DNA of 64,000 bases from Lactifluus volemus. Lineage: Eukaryota > Basidiomycota > Agaricomycetes > Russulales > Russulaceae. Shown piece after piece: positions 22,632 to 33,444 of the stretch; position 1 is the first letter of the stretch, and each line of letters begins with the position of its first letter. The notes under the pieces were generated by a model. It was not told where the DNA came from and did not search any database. It worked only from the letters and a program-made list of their open reading frames with translations. The position numbers and the translations under genes are program-made. Location: the NCBI GenBank assembly GCA_022376515.1, contig WTXI01000031.1, positions 1 through 64,000 on the forward strand, given 5' to 3'.

Positions 22632-25600
22632 ATGTTGCAATACACTCATCCTGCTCCGTTCGCCTTCTCTGATGGCCCAAACAGGTCTTCCTCGTCCACC
22701 AATAACTCTAGGCTACTTCATAATACTCATTCAAGGCTCGATCCTCGTCGTCTCCCGCCCATCCCTCCCGTTACGTTGACCCATGGTCGTAGCGTGGACA
22801 CTGACTTGTCTCAGGATCGCCTCTCCTTCTCCCCTTCCACCCTCTCCGTTTCTACCTCCGTATCCTCCCTACCCTCTCCATCCTTCCCATCTTCTTCTCT
22901 ACCTCGACCAGTACCCCGTCCTTCCCACCCTCATACCGCTCAGATGATCTTCACTACCCTTCGTACTCCGCAAATGACCTTTCCACAGTCTCCTCTCACG
23001 TCGAAGATATCCTCTCCCCAGGTGATATCGTTGGCGAAGGAATCCCCCTCTTGGGTGAACCTCTTCGTGTCGTTCTTAGCCAGTCTGCCGAGCAGGCACC
23101 CGTCGCAGACTACCAAGAACCTGCCAGGGAATTCCAAGTCGTAGATAAAGTCGGCACCGGCAGTTATGCTATCGTCTATCTCGTTCGTGAAGTCCTTTCC
23201 CGCTCACCGCCTTCCGAGGATGATCATACCTATCCTGGCGGTCGCCTCGAGCTCGATGATTCAGCACGCATTCCCTCTCGGACAGTCTATGGCCGTGAAT
23301 ATGCTATCAAGCTCTTGTCCAAGGCAGATCTTGAAGAGGAAGGACAGCTTGTCCAGCTTACAGAGGTACTTTTCCACCCGGATTCTTCGGCCTATAATCT
23401 TACCTTCCTTTTCCAGGCGACTATCCACCAGTCCATTCCAGTTCACCCAAACATTGTCACGTTGCATCGTACTCTCGAAACTTCGACCTTTCTCATCCTT
23501 CTTCTCGAATTTGTTCCCGGTCAAGATCTGTTCTATTTCCTAGAACAGGCTCGCGATCATTATGACCTTGATCCTACTGCCGATCCGGCTCTCAACCATA
23601 CTCCACCCACGCCCGGCCTCCTTTCATCCCTTCACCCATCTCAGTTACTATCTCACACACGCCTCCGTCTTATCGCCTCCATGTTTGCCCAAATGTGCGA
23701 GGCCGTAGCCACTTGCCATGATGCTTCCGTTTTTCATCGGGATATCAAACCCGAAAATTTCATCGTGACGGACGGTTGGACCCTCAATCATGACGGCATT
23801 CGTGAGCGCAAGGTCGTTGTCAAACTTTCTGATTTTGGCCTGTCTACGCACGATGCGGTCTCATCCGACATGGACTGTGGGAGCGCTCCGTATATGAGCT
23901 ATGGTGTGCCTTATTTTATTTTTTCAACCTTCTCCCTTCTTATCGTCTTTTCCCCGGTGCAGAGTGCAGAAACAACGTGGCTCCGGTATATAAGCCCCGT
24001 GCCGCTGATGTATGGTCCCTAGGCATCGTTCTGATCAACATGTACGTACCCGACATCGTGTTGCCCTTGCGCCTTACTTCCTTTTACTCCGATCGTCGGG
24101 ATTTTGCTCATCCGCGTGCTTGTAGGCTTTACCATTGCAATCCGTGGGTGGACACGGTCAAGGATGGCTGCTCTTCATTTACTCAATATCTTTCCAATCC
24201 GACGGACTTTTTTATGCGGCGATTTGCGGGAATGACTCTTCCCGTTGCAGACTTTCTCGTCAAGAACGTGTTTTGCATCCTCGATGATCCCACCGACGAC
24301 TTGCAGCGTATCGGTGCCCGCGAGTTTGGCTGGTGGATCCGTGACTTGCCCACGCTCATGGGAGCTTCGCAACCAGCAACGCATACACATCCCGTGCTCC
24401 CTCTACGGCGTCTATCATCAATGGCCATCCAATCGCTTCCGCACCAGCTTCCAGTCGCCCTGCATCTCGCCAAGCTTCTATTGCAGGTACTAGCTCACCA
24501 CGCCGTCCCTCGGTTGCACTCCGTTCTCTTTCTCGCCACACTGTGGACCCTGTCCTGGACCGTGACGGGCCTGACAGCGTCCTCTCTCCCACTCTTAGTT
24601 CCGCACTTAACGAGGAGGATGAGGAGGAAGAGGTGCCGATCAACAAGAACAGCAGCAGCAGCAGGCAGATGATAGTCGTTCTCCTTCGCTTCGATCAACT
24701 TCGACCACGAAGCGGCGTAAGCGTGGACGCAAGGGCAAGGGTATGACGCCTTCGTTGGACCACATTCAGACGTCCGAGTTGCTCGCGTCGGCACAAACCC
24801 TTGCCCGTGAGCTCAGCCGTCAGACGCGTTCAGCTTCCGCTCTTATTCAGTCATTCCCTGATCTTCCTCCCGTGCCACCGTCCACCTGTCCCACCTATTC
24901 CGGCGCAAGCATCGATGCCAGTTGTCACGAAGAAGTCGAGCAGGTGGAAGCTGTCATTTGGCAGGAGCGCTGGCGAGGCGGCTGTCAATGCGCGGTCTGA
25001 TTCGCACAGCACACGTTCCAACTCAAATTCGGGCTCAGCTCGAGCGACGAATGTGTCAAATATACTTAAGCAGTTGAACCCACCATCGCCCCAGCTATCA
25101 TCACCACCGCCACCACCCGACCCGCCCATTGAAAGGGGAGAGCCTCAGGTGCAAGCACAGTCCAGACGTGCTGCATCGCCAACAAGCGTCCGCAGCGGAC
25201 GGCCACTGGCGAGCGGTTCATCGAGCACTAATTGGCGCAACTCGACTTCGAGTACGAACACTTCATCGAGCGCATTCACACGGTATAGTATGAGCAACCA
25301 AAGTATGCGTTCGGTATCCACGTTTGCTACTACCGGGTCTTCCTCATCCGCAACATCAAGCAATAACTGGCGCAAACATCCGGATCCTACTTTCCCATCT
25401 TCCTCAAGCCTTGCATCCTCTATAGTCTCCAATAATGGTACTGTGAGTAGTCATAATAACGGACTGCCGCGGCGACCGCCATCGAACGTCAAGTGTACGT
25501 ACCCTCTTGCTCCTCCTTTTATATATATATGCTTAACGGGCACGAAATTTATCAGTGATGACGGGTGTCCCGTGGGAAGTCGGTGGTGCGCCGCGACAAC

Positions 25601-25947
25601 TTCACCAAAAGGAACTTGACATTTTCGGTGCCCCGCCGTTGCCGCGCGAACGCAAACGTGCCGCACGCGGAGGAGGCAAGGGCAAGCAGTCCATGACGAC
25701 GGTGACGGGGAACAAGAGCGCGCTCGAACCGATCACCGAACGTCCTCAACTCCATGTACCTTTGCAGTACAGGCAAGACGCGGCGACGAGCACGACGGAT
25801 TTGACGCTTCAGCACGGACCGGCGGGACACGGACAGGGGTCAGGAGGAGGGCACGATGGTGGTGGCGGTGGTGGTAGCGAGGCACCCAAGGTGGCAAAGG
25901 CGCAAATCAATACGCTCGCCAAATTACTCTCCACCCTCAGGCGATGA
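22632..25947 (+). CDS. Ser/Thr protein kinase, Ran1/Ksp1-like
   Basis: Protein kinase of the fungal Ran1 (Pat1)/Ksp1 group, which links nutrient status to growth or meiosis. It starts MLQYTHPAPFAFSDGPN at 22632 with a Ser/Pro-rich N-terminus. The kinase domain follows: glycine loop VGTGSYAIVY (near 23150), YAIKLL (23300), HRDIKPEN (23740), LSDFGLS (23828) and APYMSY (23888). After an intron come ECRNN and PRAADVWSLGIVLINM (near 24000), then LYHCNPW. Introns interrupt near 23380, 23905 and 24040. A long disordered tail follows with Ser/Asn-rich blocks. It ends in a conserved-looking piece, MTGVPWEVG.APRQLH then DIFGAPPL, and stops at 25945-25947. Frame changes between 22900 and 23050 and around 24700-24950 need an intron or an indel. 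The ECRNN/PRAADVWSLG signature is typical of this subfamily. Confidence 0.85.
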
Positions 25948-27173
25948 TGATGATAACCCATCAGCTGATGATCAATCCACTTGCGCGCCTGTTTGGCCAG
26001 TTGGGACTTGGGCGTTCACTCTACTCGGTTCCCTGGTGCTGTCCGGTTTGAGCAATGTGCGGTTTTTTTCGTTTTGCTTGATGGTTTTGTGTTGGTTGTG
26101 TATGTGCAGGAGACACAGCAGGCGCGTACCCCATGCTTCGCCCGTTTTCCGTCATCACACACCCTTTGCACACGTCTTTGTTCCATATTGACCGCCCGTG
26201 TGCATTGTTTGTATTACAGCATTTTTGTCCCCACCCCACCCCTATTTTTATTATTTTCCAAACGGTTGGTGCTGCAATCTCGTGCGCGCGCCTCCTCCCC
26301 TTTTTGTGTAGACCCAAATTCTGATCCTTCCTGGAACTGAGCCATTCCTTGTACACCTCCCCATTTTTCATGCTCTTCTCATTGTTCCTGGTGGTTCGTT
26401 TTACTACAGTTTTATCGGACTAACTTAAATCAAATCTCAAACGAAGAAGAAAAAAACAAAAGAGGAGCACCCCCCTGTCGTCGCGCTACTTTTTTTTTTT
26501 TGCCATTACCACCACCACTACCAAATCGCATATTTTGTTGCAACTGTTACTTGTCACTCTCACTCTCTCTTTTCAACTACTTGGTCTCAATCATTTTTTT
26601 TTAACAAAGTACCAGTAACCAGTACAATTACCTGCCCCCTTGTGTGCGCTAAAAAAAAAAATTCTTAGCATATTTTTACAAGGACCAACATCATACCACA
26701 CCATCAAACAAAGTTCGCTCTAGCTGTACGACTGGCGCCCCTTTTGTAAAACCCCTTTCATATCTTTATTTCAAACTTTTACTCCTGTCCCTCTTTGACG
26801 AGCGCGAGCGCGCATTCTAGCCCTTTTTAAAATTTCTTTTTCTTTCCAAGCTCCCTACTAGTGCAGATTCGGAATATCGTTGTATGATCATGGGGGTTTC
26901 ACTGATCTTTTTGGTCGTCATTGGTTTCGGTCTCATAAGAAGGTATCTGATTGATTGTGAATGTTTGTTGAGAAGTTTCGAGTTTTTTTTTTTTGAGTGG
27001 ATGAATGTTACGCGAGCCTGATTTAGTTTGTTTTTTACATGACAAAGGTAAAGAATTTTGGGGTAAAAAAAATGGGAAAAAAGACACATGTGATACTAAT
27101 CAAAAAAGAATAATAGTTTTGGAAATCAATTCGAAACGTAGGAAAGAAAATGGGAGAAAGGAGGGTCGCCCCA
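25948..27173. other. Convergent 3' intergenic region
   Basis: Lies between the plus-strand kinase and the minus-strand cyclin, so it contains both 3' UTRs. It is T-rich, with runs at 26490, 26595 and 26650. No protein-like frame of any length is present. Confidence 0.6.
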
Positions 27174-28316
27174 TCAACCCTCACCTCGTGCACGCTCCTG
27201 AAACTGTGCAAACGCCATGTTCTGTTCAACACTAGCGCCCGTCCCTTCTGGCCTGCCGACGGGTGGTGGTGGAGGACCTGCGGCCGGTACTATGGCAGGT
27301 GAGGACGTTCCGCCGCGACTGACGGCACCACTGGCACTACCGCTGTCGGATGACATCACGCCGCCGTCGGACGAAGAACCGCCGAGGGATTCCTCGGGGG
27401 ACGATAGGAGGAAGAACCTGCCTCCGGAGTGTGCGACGAGGTTGACGTAGTAGAGCTGGAGGACCTCACGTGTGCAGGCGAGGCGCCAATCGATGGCGGC
27501 GAGGAAAGCGCGTTCGAGGCGGGCGAGCTCGGAGGGGGCCAGACCGCCTACGCGGGCGTAGTGCGAGTTGGTGCAGAACGCGTCGCAGTGCGATTTGGAG
27601 GAGAGGGAGACGGCGGTGATGATGAAACGGTGTACGGTGAGGGAGGATATCGTAAAGGTTGGCTCGCGAGCGCAGATCTGGTCAATGTAGTGCAAGATGA
27701 GGAGGAGACAGGTCCTCTGTAGTGTAAATCATCGTTGGGGTATAACATTGCAATTGCGCATCAGATTGACATGACAGATAGTAAAAGTCAGCTTCATGGT
27801 AATTTGCTTATCGGTAATAAGAGAGGGGTAAAAATGGAAAAGAGGGGTGGAGAGGGGGCAGGAAAAGACGAGGCACACCTCGAGATTGGTAAAGCGCACG
27901 ATACGTCTGAGATAGTCGAGGATTGTAATCTGCGGAACGGATGCCGAGTGGAATCGCGAAATGCTCTCTCTGGGTGTCATGCAGTTTGTTGCATCGGATC
28001 ACGATCAGCAAAATACGCGCGTACATGCACGCGTAGCACCAAAAAGAGAAATTCGGAGAAAAATAAATAAATGTGTGATAATCAGTTAGGTGGTCCAAGA
28101 CAGAGTGGGAGAGAGAGACGCACGGAGAGAGTGGGATACGGTCGTTGATGGATATCAGGCGGTCGAGCATGAGTGCTGTCCTCGTAGGCAGGGAGAATGA
28201 GCGTCTCTCTCTCGTCAACTTGAACGGAATGGCTACGTACCAATGAGCTGGCAGAGGGTGTCGATGTTAGCGTCCTCGTAAGCGGGCGGTAGACCAACCC
28301 TGCGTGAGGATTCCAT
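27174..28316 (-). CDS. PHO80-like (Pcl) cyclin
   Basis: Cyclin partner of a Pho85-type CDK, acting in phosphate, nutrient or cell-cycle signalling. Spliced from the ATG at 28316: MESSRRVGLPPAYEDANIDT (then LCQLIG), intron, TALMLDRLISINDRIPLSP (near 28160), intron, FHSASVPQITILDYLRRIV (near 27960), intron, then the cyclin-box core HYIDQICAREPTFTISSLT (near 27680). AFCTNSHYARVGG and AIDWRLACTREVLQLYYVNL follow. The Ser/Gly/Pro-rich tail stops at 27174. The YARVGG and DWRL.C...L..YY motifs are diagnostic of PHO80-like cyclins. Introns are 50-100 nt. The C-terminal tail is poorly conserved in the family. Divergent from RPL12. Confidence 0.88.
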
Positions 28317-28597
28317 GCATCCATCTCACTGAGCCCGAGCCCGTTGTCGAGGCCTGGCACCACACAACAAGGTTCCGCGCGTCGTTTATCACTGGCCGAA
28401 AAGCGAAAGCCACTGAATTAGTTGTTGAAACGGAAAAAAAAAAGAATAGAATTACGCTCAAATTCAAATTCTACACGGCATATTTCGGCACATTTGTGAC
28501 ACAGCTGTGACATTAAATGTACAGTTCCTGTTATCGGAGTGTAAACCTTGTTCATCATCTCATCGTCCCGTCATCGGCTTCGCTTCAACACAGTGCA
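28317..28597. promoter_or_regulatory. Bidirectional promoter between cyclin and RPL12
   Basis: 281 bp separate the two divergent start codons. It has an A-run on the plus strand (28434-28443). No consensus box is strong enough to name. Confidence 0.55.
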
Positions 28598-29265
28598 ATG
28601 GCCCCCAAAATCGTACGTGTCCTGTCATCTACGTCTTGCTGATGATGACTCTTGGTGCGTTTTTAGGATCCCAACGAAATTAAGATCATCTACCTCCGGG
28701 CAACTGGTGGCGAGGTTGGTGCTTCGTCCGCGCTTGCACCTAAGATTGGTCCTCTCGGTCTTGTGCGTATACATCATCGTTGCGGAACTATAGCCTTTCT
28801 CAACCCTTGTCGTTCCTTTCACAGTCCCCTAAAAAGGTCGGAGAAGATATCGCGAAAGCAACCACCGCTTGGAAGGGTCTGCGCGTCACCGTTCAACTCA
28901 CTATCCAGAACCGTCAGGCCCAAGTCTCCGTCGTACCTTCTGCATCGTCCCTCGTCATCCGTGCGCTCAAAGGTACGATCGCATTCTTTCCTTCTATCAC
29001 ACCCTCTCACGTTTGTTTGGTCGCAGAACCCCCACGAGATCGCAAGAAGGAGAAAAACATTAAGCATTCTGGCAACATCGCGCTCGATGAAATCTACGAG
29101 ATTGCACGAACGATGAAGTACAAGTCGCTATCGAAGGATCTTGCCGGCGGCGTCAAGGAAATCCTGGGTACGGCACAGTCTGTCGGATGCACGATTGACG
29201 GCCGCCCGCCACATGACATTATCGACGCTATCGACGCTGGGGAGATCGATGTTCCAGATGAATAA
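28598..29265 (+). CDS. RPL12: 60S ribosomal protein L12 (uL11)
   Basis: Large-subunit ribosomal protein of the P-stalk base (GTPase-associated centre). Four exons with clean GT-AG introns: 28598-28612 (MAPKI), intron 28613-28666, 28667-28762 ([20 protein letters not shown], on to PLGL), intron 28763-28824, 28825-28972 ([20 protein letters not shown] onwards), intron 28973-29026, and the last exon to the stop at 29263-29265. It has the family signatures [25 protein letters not shown] and [17 protein letters not shown]. The product is about 165 residues, the normal length, with no frame problem. A short first exon before an early intron is usual for fungal ribosomal-protein genes. Confidence 0.97.
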
Positions 29266-31891
29266 GCGAGCCGTTGACATAGGGAATGAGGGTCGCATTA
29301 TACTGTGTGTAGTTTTGTCCTTCTTTACTTGTGCTATGACGACACTATTGGAGAACGCTCAACCTGGTGTATGGTACTGGCCCGCCTTGCACCATTGATG
29401 CTGTGCAAGCTGGGCTGCGTCGTCTTGATAATGTTTATCGCACTCATCGATCAAGATCTTTGACCGACGTAGTTCTTCGAGTCAATCCATCAAGCTATTC
29501 GTCCCTGGGGACGATATTTAGCCTCGCTTGTGTCAACCCTGAAACATATTCCTTGCCTTTTTCCCGTCATTGAACCCTTTACGGACGATTCTTTGATCGG
29601 GTTACAAGCGCATCAAGTAACCAATCCACTCTCGTCTCTAAACCCATGCGGTGTTGCCACAGCTCGGCTCCGTTCAGTTGGCTGACGCTCGCAAGCTGTT
29701 ACTAGAGAAAGACGGTTCTTCCTGCGGTTGGCACAATGGTTTGCAGACATGATACAGACATGACCCAAGCCGTGACAACACCACTCTGGCATATCGTCTA
29801 CTTGAGGGAGTAAGCATATCAATGGGCAGCCACTGAAAGGGAAGTGTGGAGAAGACGGAGAGGATCCTGTACAAGCCGTGGCAACGCTCACGGCATCCCT
29901 AATCTTGTTCCTAATCACTCTCAACGTTCAGGTCATGACATGCCCGAGCCCGATGATCGAAGGTGGACATGTCTATTATTTGGGCTACACTCGCCATATA
30001 TTGCGGTAGGTAATAGCTTAGTGAACATTTGTTGTCAACAGGGCATTATTGCCTTTTCACTCATCACTCATAGCGACACACCCCAAGCGCTAGCGACACC
30101 ATCGTTTTATTCCCGCGTTATGCCTACAGTATCTCCGCGGGACTGGCCCTTTCGCGAAACAGGGTGATTCGCGTATGGTGTGAGTCGTCTGATGAGCTCT
30201 GGGCTTTTTGTTTAATGAGAAGTGCTGACAGGCTTGGGGTCCTTATTTTGCAGTCCCTCGGCACGCATTTCCCGCAAGTTGGTTGACATCAAAAAAATTG
30301 CAAGTGCACGATGTTCCAACCCGCGCACGCGCACTACCTGCATTGGACCGCGTCAAAGCCTATTCATGCCTCTTGTTCATGGCGCACTCGGACAGGTTAT
30401 TTAGAGAGCACACATCGCGTTGTCACCGATTCTCTCGAAATACCTGGCGAATCACATCTTGAATAATACTGGGCCTGGTGATAACTTAACTCACTCACTT
30501 CCCCCTTTTCACGCGCCCATTCGTCGCATCGTAGATGACAAGCGGGGTCCTTTTTTCTACGGATCCGAGAAGTATGACGCCTTTGTAAGCCCCCCCCATC
30601 TTCGCTATTCGGTTGCCGGTCTCGCCTCGAGGGGGTGGTCCGTCCCCAAACTCTGTAAGTTACATCACCATGGTTTCTGCGATTAGCGCGCTGCGGTGTC
30701 GTGTCAGCCCAAGAGGGCTTCTTCCCTTGACATTGTATTTGTTTCGCAGGTCTACTACCCCCTAACCGTTTCAAAGGGTCGAGTAAAGACCGTACGACAC
30801 AGTGTTTCCGGGCTCAATAGGATAAATCGATGCTTCTCTTCTTGCGAATCGCTCCCCCCTCTCTCCAGTCCCCTCCGTCTTTGGCGTGGGGAGTTATCGG
30901 ATACTGACGACGGTGAACGACTTCTGCGATCTGCGTAGAGGAAGCCTCATCCGCGAACTTAGTTGCTACGATGGACGGTGGTAACGCAGCCTCACTCGTA
31001 GAGCTCATTTTATGAGCGTATCCTTTGAGTCTTCGCGGTTGTTGTATGGATCTGCTACTTGTAGCCCGTCCCCGTGTCCGCAGCTCAGACGAGTACGCGA
31101 ATCCATGGTTGCGCAGGTGAGTGTCTCCCTTTGCCAGTTGTCCAGGGCGTGGGAATCAACATCAGGCTCACGTTTTTGTCACCTCACTTTCACCTGCAGG
31201 CGCGCTTCGTCAGCGCGAAGCTGCACTGTCCCATCGATATTGCATTCACATATAACTGTGTGTCTCGGTGTCACGCTCAAAAGGGGCCGCAACGATCCAC
31301 ACCAAGGGTTGCCCAGCCTTTGCGGACGTTAAACAGGTCATGCTGCTGTGGGTTTTTACGCTCAGCACGCAGGGCTTAGGGCGAGAGCCACGCAAAACAA
31401 GGATCAGGTGTACTCGGGATGGTGCGTAGAGCGCATGCCCTTATCTTAAGCCTTCCTCCCTCCGGTACGATGCTGGACGTGCTCTTATATCTGGTCCCGC
31501 TTGCCCGATTCCCCTCGATGACTATGTTGTGTGAGTTTCTCCCCCGTAGGCGTTGCTATGATGACTCTGAACTGCTGCTGACCTGCAACACAGGAGAGTC
31601 GTTGCTGAGACTGCAAGGTCAGCGTTTCACATTCGTAACATGGCGTAATGCAGGACTATATGATAGCGGCATCATAGATCAAGAAGGCGAGACATTCACA
31701 AGGGACGGCGTGATGTCCGTCAGCGAAGAAGGCATGGTGATGCCAAGATCGATGTCGCCAAAGTGAGCCCAAAAAAAACAGGGTTACTGTATTATAGCCA
31801 TTTCGGATATCCAATAGAACCACGTATGACATTACAACGGCGGCTGTGCGATCTGGCAGAGCCAAGCACCGGCACGAGGCGTGGTGCCGGT
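29266..31891. other. Unresolved stretch, scattered short frames
   Basis: About 2.6 kb without a gene I can recognise. The first 100-150 bp should be the RPL12 3' UTR. Protein-like pieces occur on plus near 30510 (DDKRGPFFYGSEKYDAF) and 31590-31760 (RNAGLYDSGIIDQEGETF) and on minus from 31008 (MSSTSEAALPPSIVATKFAD). They do not join into a family I know. It may be a multi-intron gene or a decayed one. Confidence 0.4.
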
Positions 31892-32567
31892 TATACTACA
31901 GAGGTGCGTGAACCTGCTAAACGGTCCAAGAGCTAGAGCGCAAGGGGGGAATGTGTGTGAGCGCGACAGAGCCCAGGCGAAAAAAAAAATGAGGGTTGAT
32001 GGCGTACAGGGCGGAGGTAGGGTAGATTCAGGAACGTGCCAATAAACGGTAATTGGCGGAGGAAAGTTAGGATGACGGGGAAAAAGTCCCTGCGTGGGAG
32101 AGGTAAGGAGGGGGGCAGGATGCCAGAAAAAAAGGCGCATACGCACCCGAAAAGATTGAGAAACCCGAACATCTCCACCAACACGCCGATGGCTGGCCAC
32201 TTGAGAAAGACGAGGAGGATGCCTCCGAGGAAACAGGCGGTCCCACGCAGCTTGTTCTTCCGCGCGAAAAAGTAAAACGTCTTTTGTGGGCCGATGATGA
32301 GGAAGAGACCTCCGAGAAAGAGGATCTAAGTGCGTGTTGTGTATATTGAGGGAATAATGGTTAGCCAGCATGAGACTGGGAGAGATGGATTGCGCACGTT
32401 TCCGAGGGCGAGGAGAGCACCGTCAAAGAAGAGCATGACGCCGAGCAGCATGAAGAGTGCGCCAAACGAGGTCAGCCCGACGCCAATTTCTGCTCCATGT
32501 TAGTCGTCGACCTTCGTAGTGAAGACAAAAAAGCTTTTTACTGACTTTGCATATCTGTTAGCCACAT
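31892..32567 (-). CDS. GOT1: Golgi transport protein Got1
   Basis: Small four-helix membrane protein of ER-Golgi traffic. Spliced from the ATG at 32567: MWLTDMQ, intron, [19 protein letters not shown] then [11 protein letters not shown], intron (about 80 nt, from about 32402), [20 protein letters not shown] and [18 protein letters not shown]. After a third intron come [19 protein letters not shown] and LNLPYLRP. After a fourth comes [13 protein letters not shown], with the stop at 31892-31894. Length and all helices match GOT1/GOLT1. It is the only complete copy in the window; eight decayed copies lie to the right. It is on the same strand as the NACHT-ankyrin gene upstream. Confidence 0.92.
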
Positions 32568-32682
32568 AATTTTGGGAGGATTCGATTAGGTTGTATATGT
32601 CACGGTCAATGGCAGGTGAAGCGAGGCGGTCGTAGCAGGCCGCCACGTGCCATGCTGACGCGATACGTTGCGCACGCTACTA

Positions 32683-33216
32683 GTCACTGACCACCCCGGT
32701 TCTACCTTTGATTGAAATCGTTCAATCACGGCAGCCATAGGCTTTATACTCTGCTCGGTTGCTTACCAGTACTAGTGTCGAGGGCCCCTCACTGTCCTCG
32801 GTGTACGAACCATACTAAATTTTTGTGTGGCGATGAGTAAAAATTGAGTGAGAAATTCAAACATTAGGTGAAATCCTCGAGTGAAATGATCCAGGACGGC
32901 ATTGTATCAGCATAGTCAGCAGAGCCGTGTATGTCCTGGACTAAGAAAATACAGATGCCATACGCAAACGAGAACGGCTTGCGATCTAGACTTCGAGCTC
33001 CATACACAATGAGGCATTAATAGATTCTTGTCGCACTTCTATTGTGAATAAAAGCGAACTACTAATGTGTTATTCTTGTCCCAAAAAATCATTTCTCTTT
33101 ACATCAAGGGCAACTTGAAGAACACATATATTTCCCGCAGCAAAAATAGTGCGACTGACACTTAGTCCAGAAGATGCAGGTCACTGAGTTAAGATTGATA
33201 TAGTCTGATTTGTTCC
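32683..33216. repeat. Spacer segment, inverted relative to its copy in block 2
   Basis: This segment matches the reverse complement of 45399-45879, while the flanking GOT1 5' region and ankyrin 3' region are in the same orientation in both blocks. For example, ACTAGTGTCGAGGGCCC here (near 32770) corresponds to GAGCCCTCGAAACTAGT near 45780. The copy here is about 50 bp longer. The arrangement here also matches the third ankyrin gene's 3' end (TGTTCCATACTTC here against TGGTTCCATACTCC near 63242), so this orientation is probably ancestral. Confidence 0.8.
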
Positions 33217-33240
33217 ATACTTCAACAACACTGTCGGTCA

Positions 33241-33444
33241 TCATACCATACGCAAGTATCCTATGTAATGTGAACATTGCAGGGGTGTTCGATTATATTG
33301 GTGACTTGTCCAATGCCTTTGCGTCTGCACCACATCTGAGAAGGAGCTGAGTGACGTCCAGGTTCCTTCCTTTGATGCGAGGTGTAGTGATGTCTGGCCA
33401 TTCGTGTTAAGTGCATTGACATCTACGCTACAATCGAGAAGGAG
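33241..33444 (-). pseudogene. Vestigial 3' ankyrin coding after a premature stop
   Basis: Downstream of the TAG at 33445 the ankyrin pattern continues: LLLDC.VDVNALNTNGQTS, then LLLRCGADAKALDK, then YNRTPLQCSHYIGYLRMV with a stop at 33241. It contains at least one more frame change. It corresponds to the intact C-terminus of the third paralogue (63227-63620). Confidence 0.65.
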
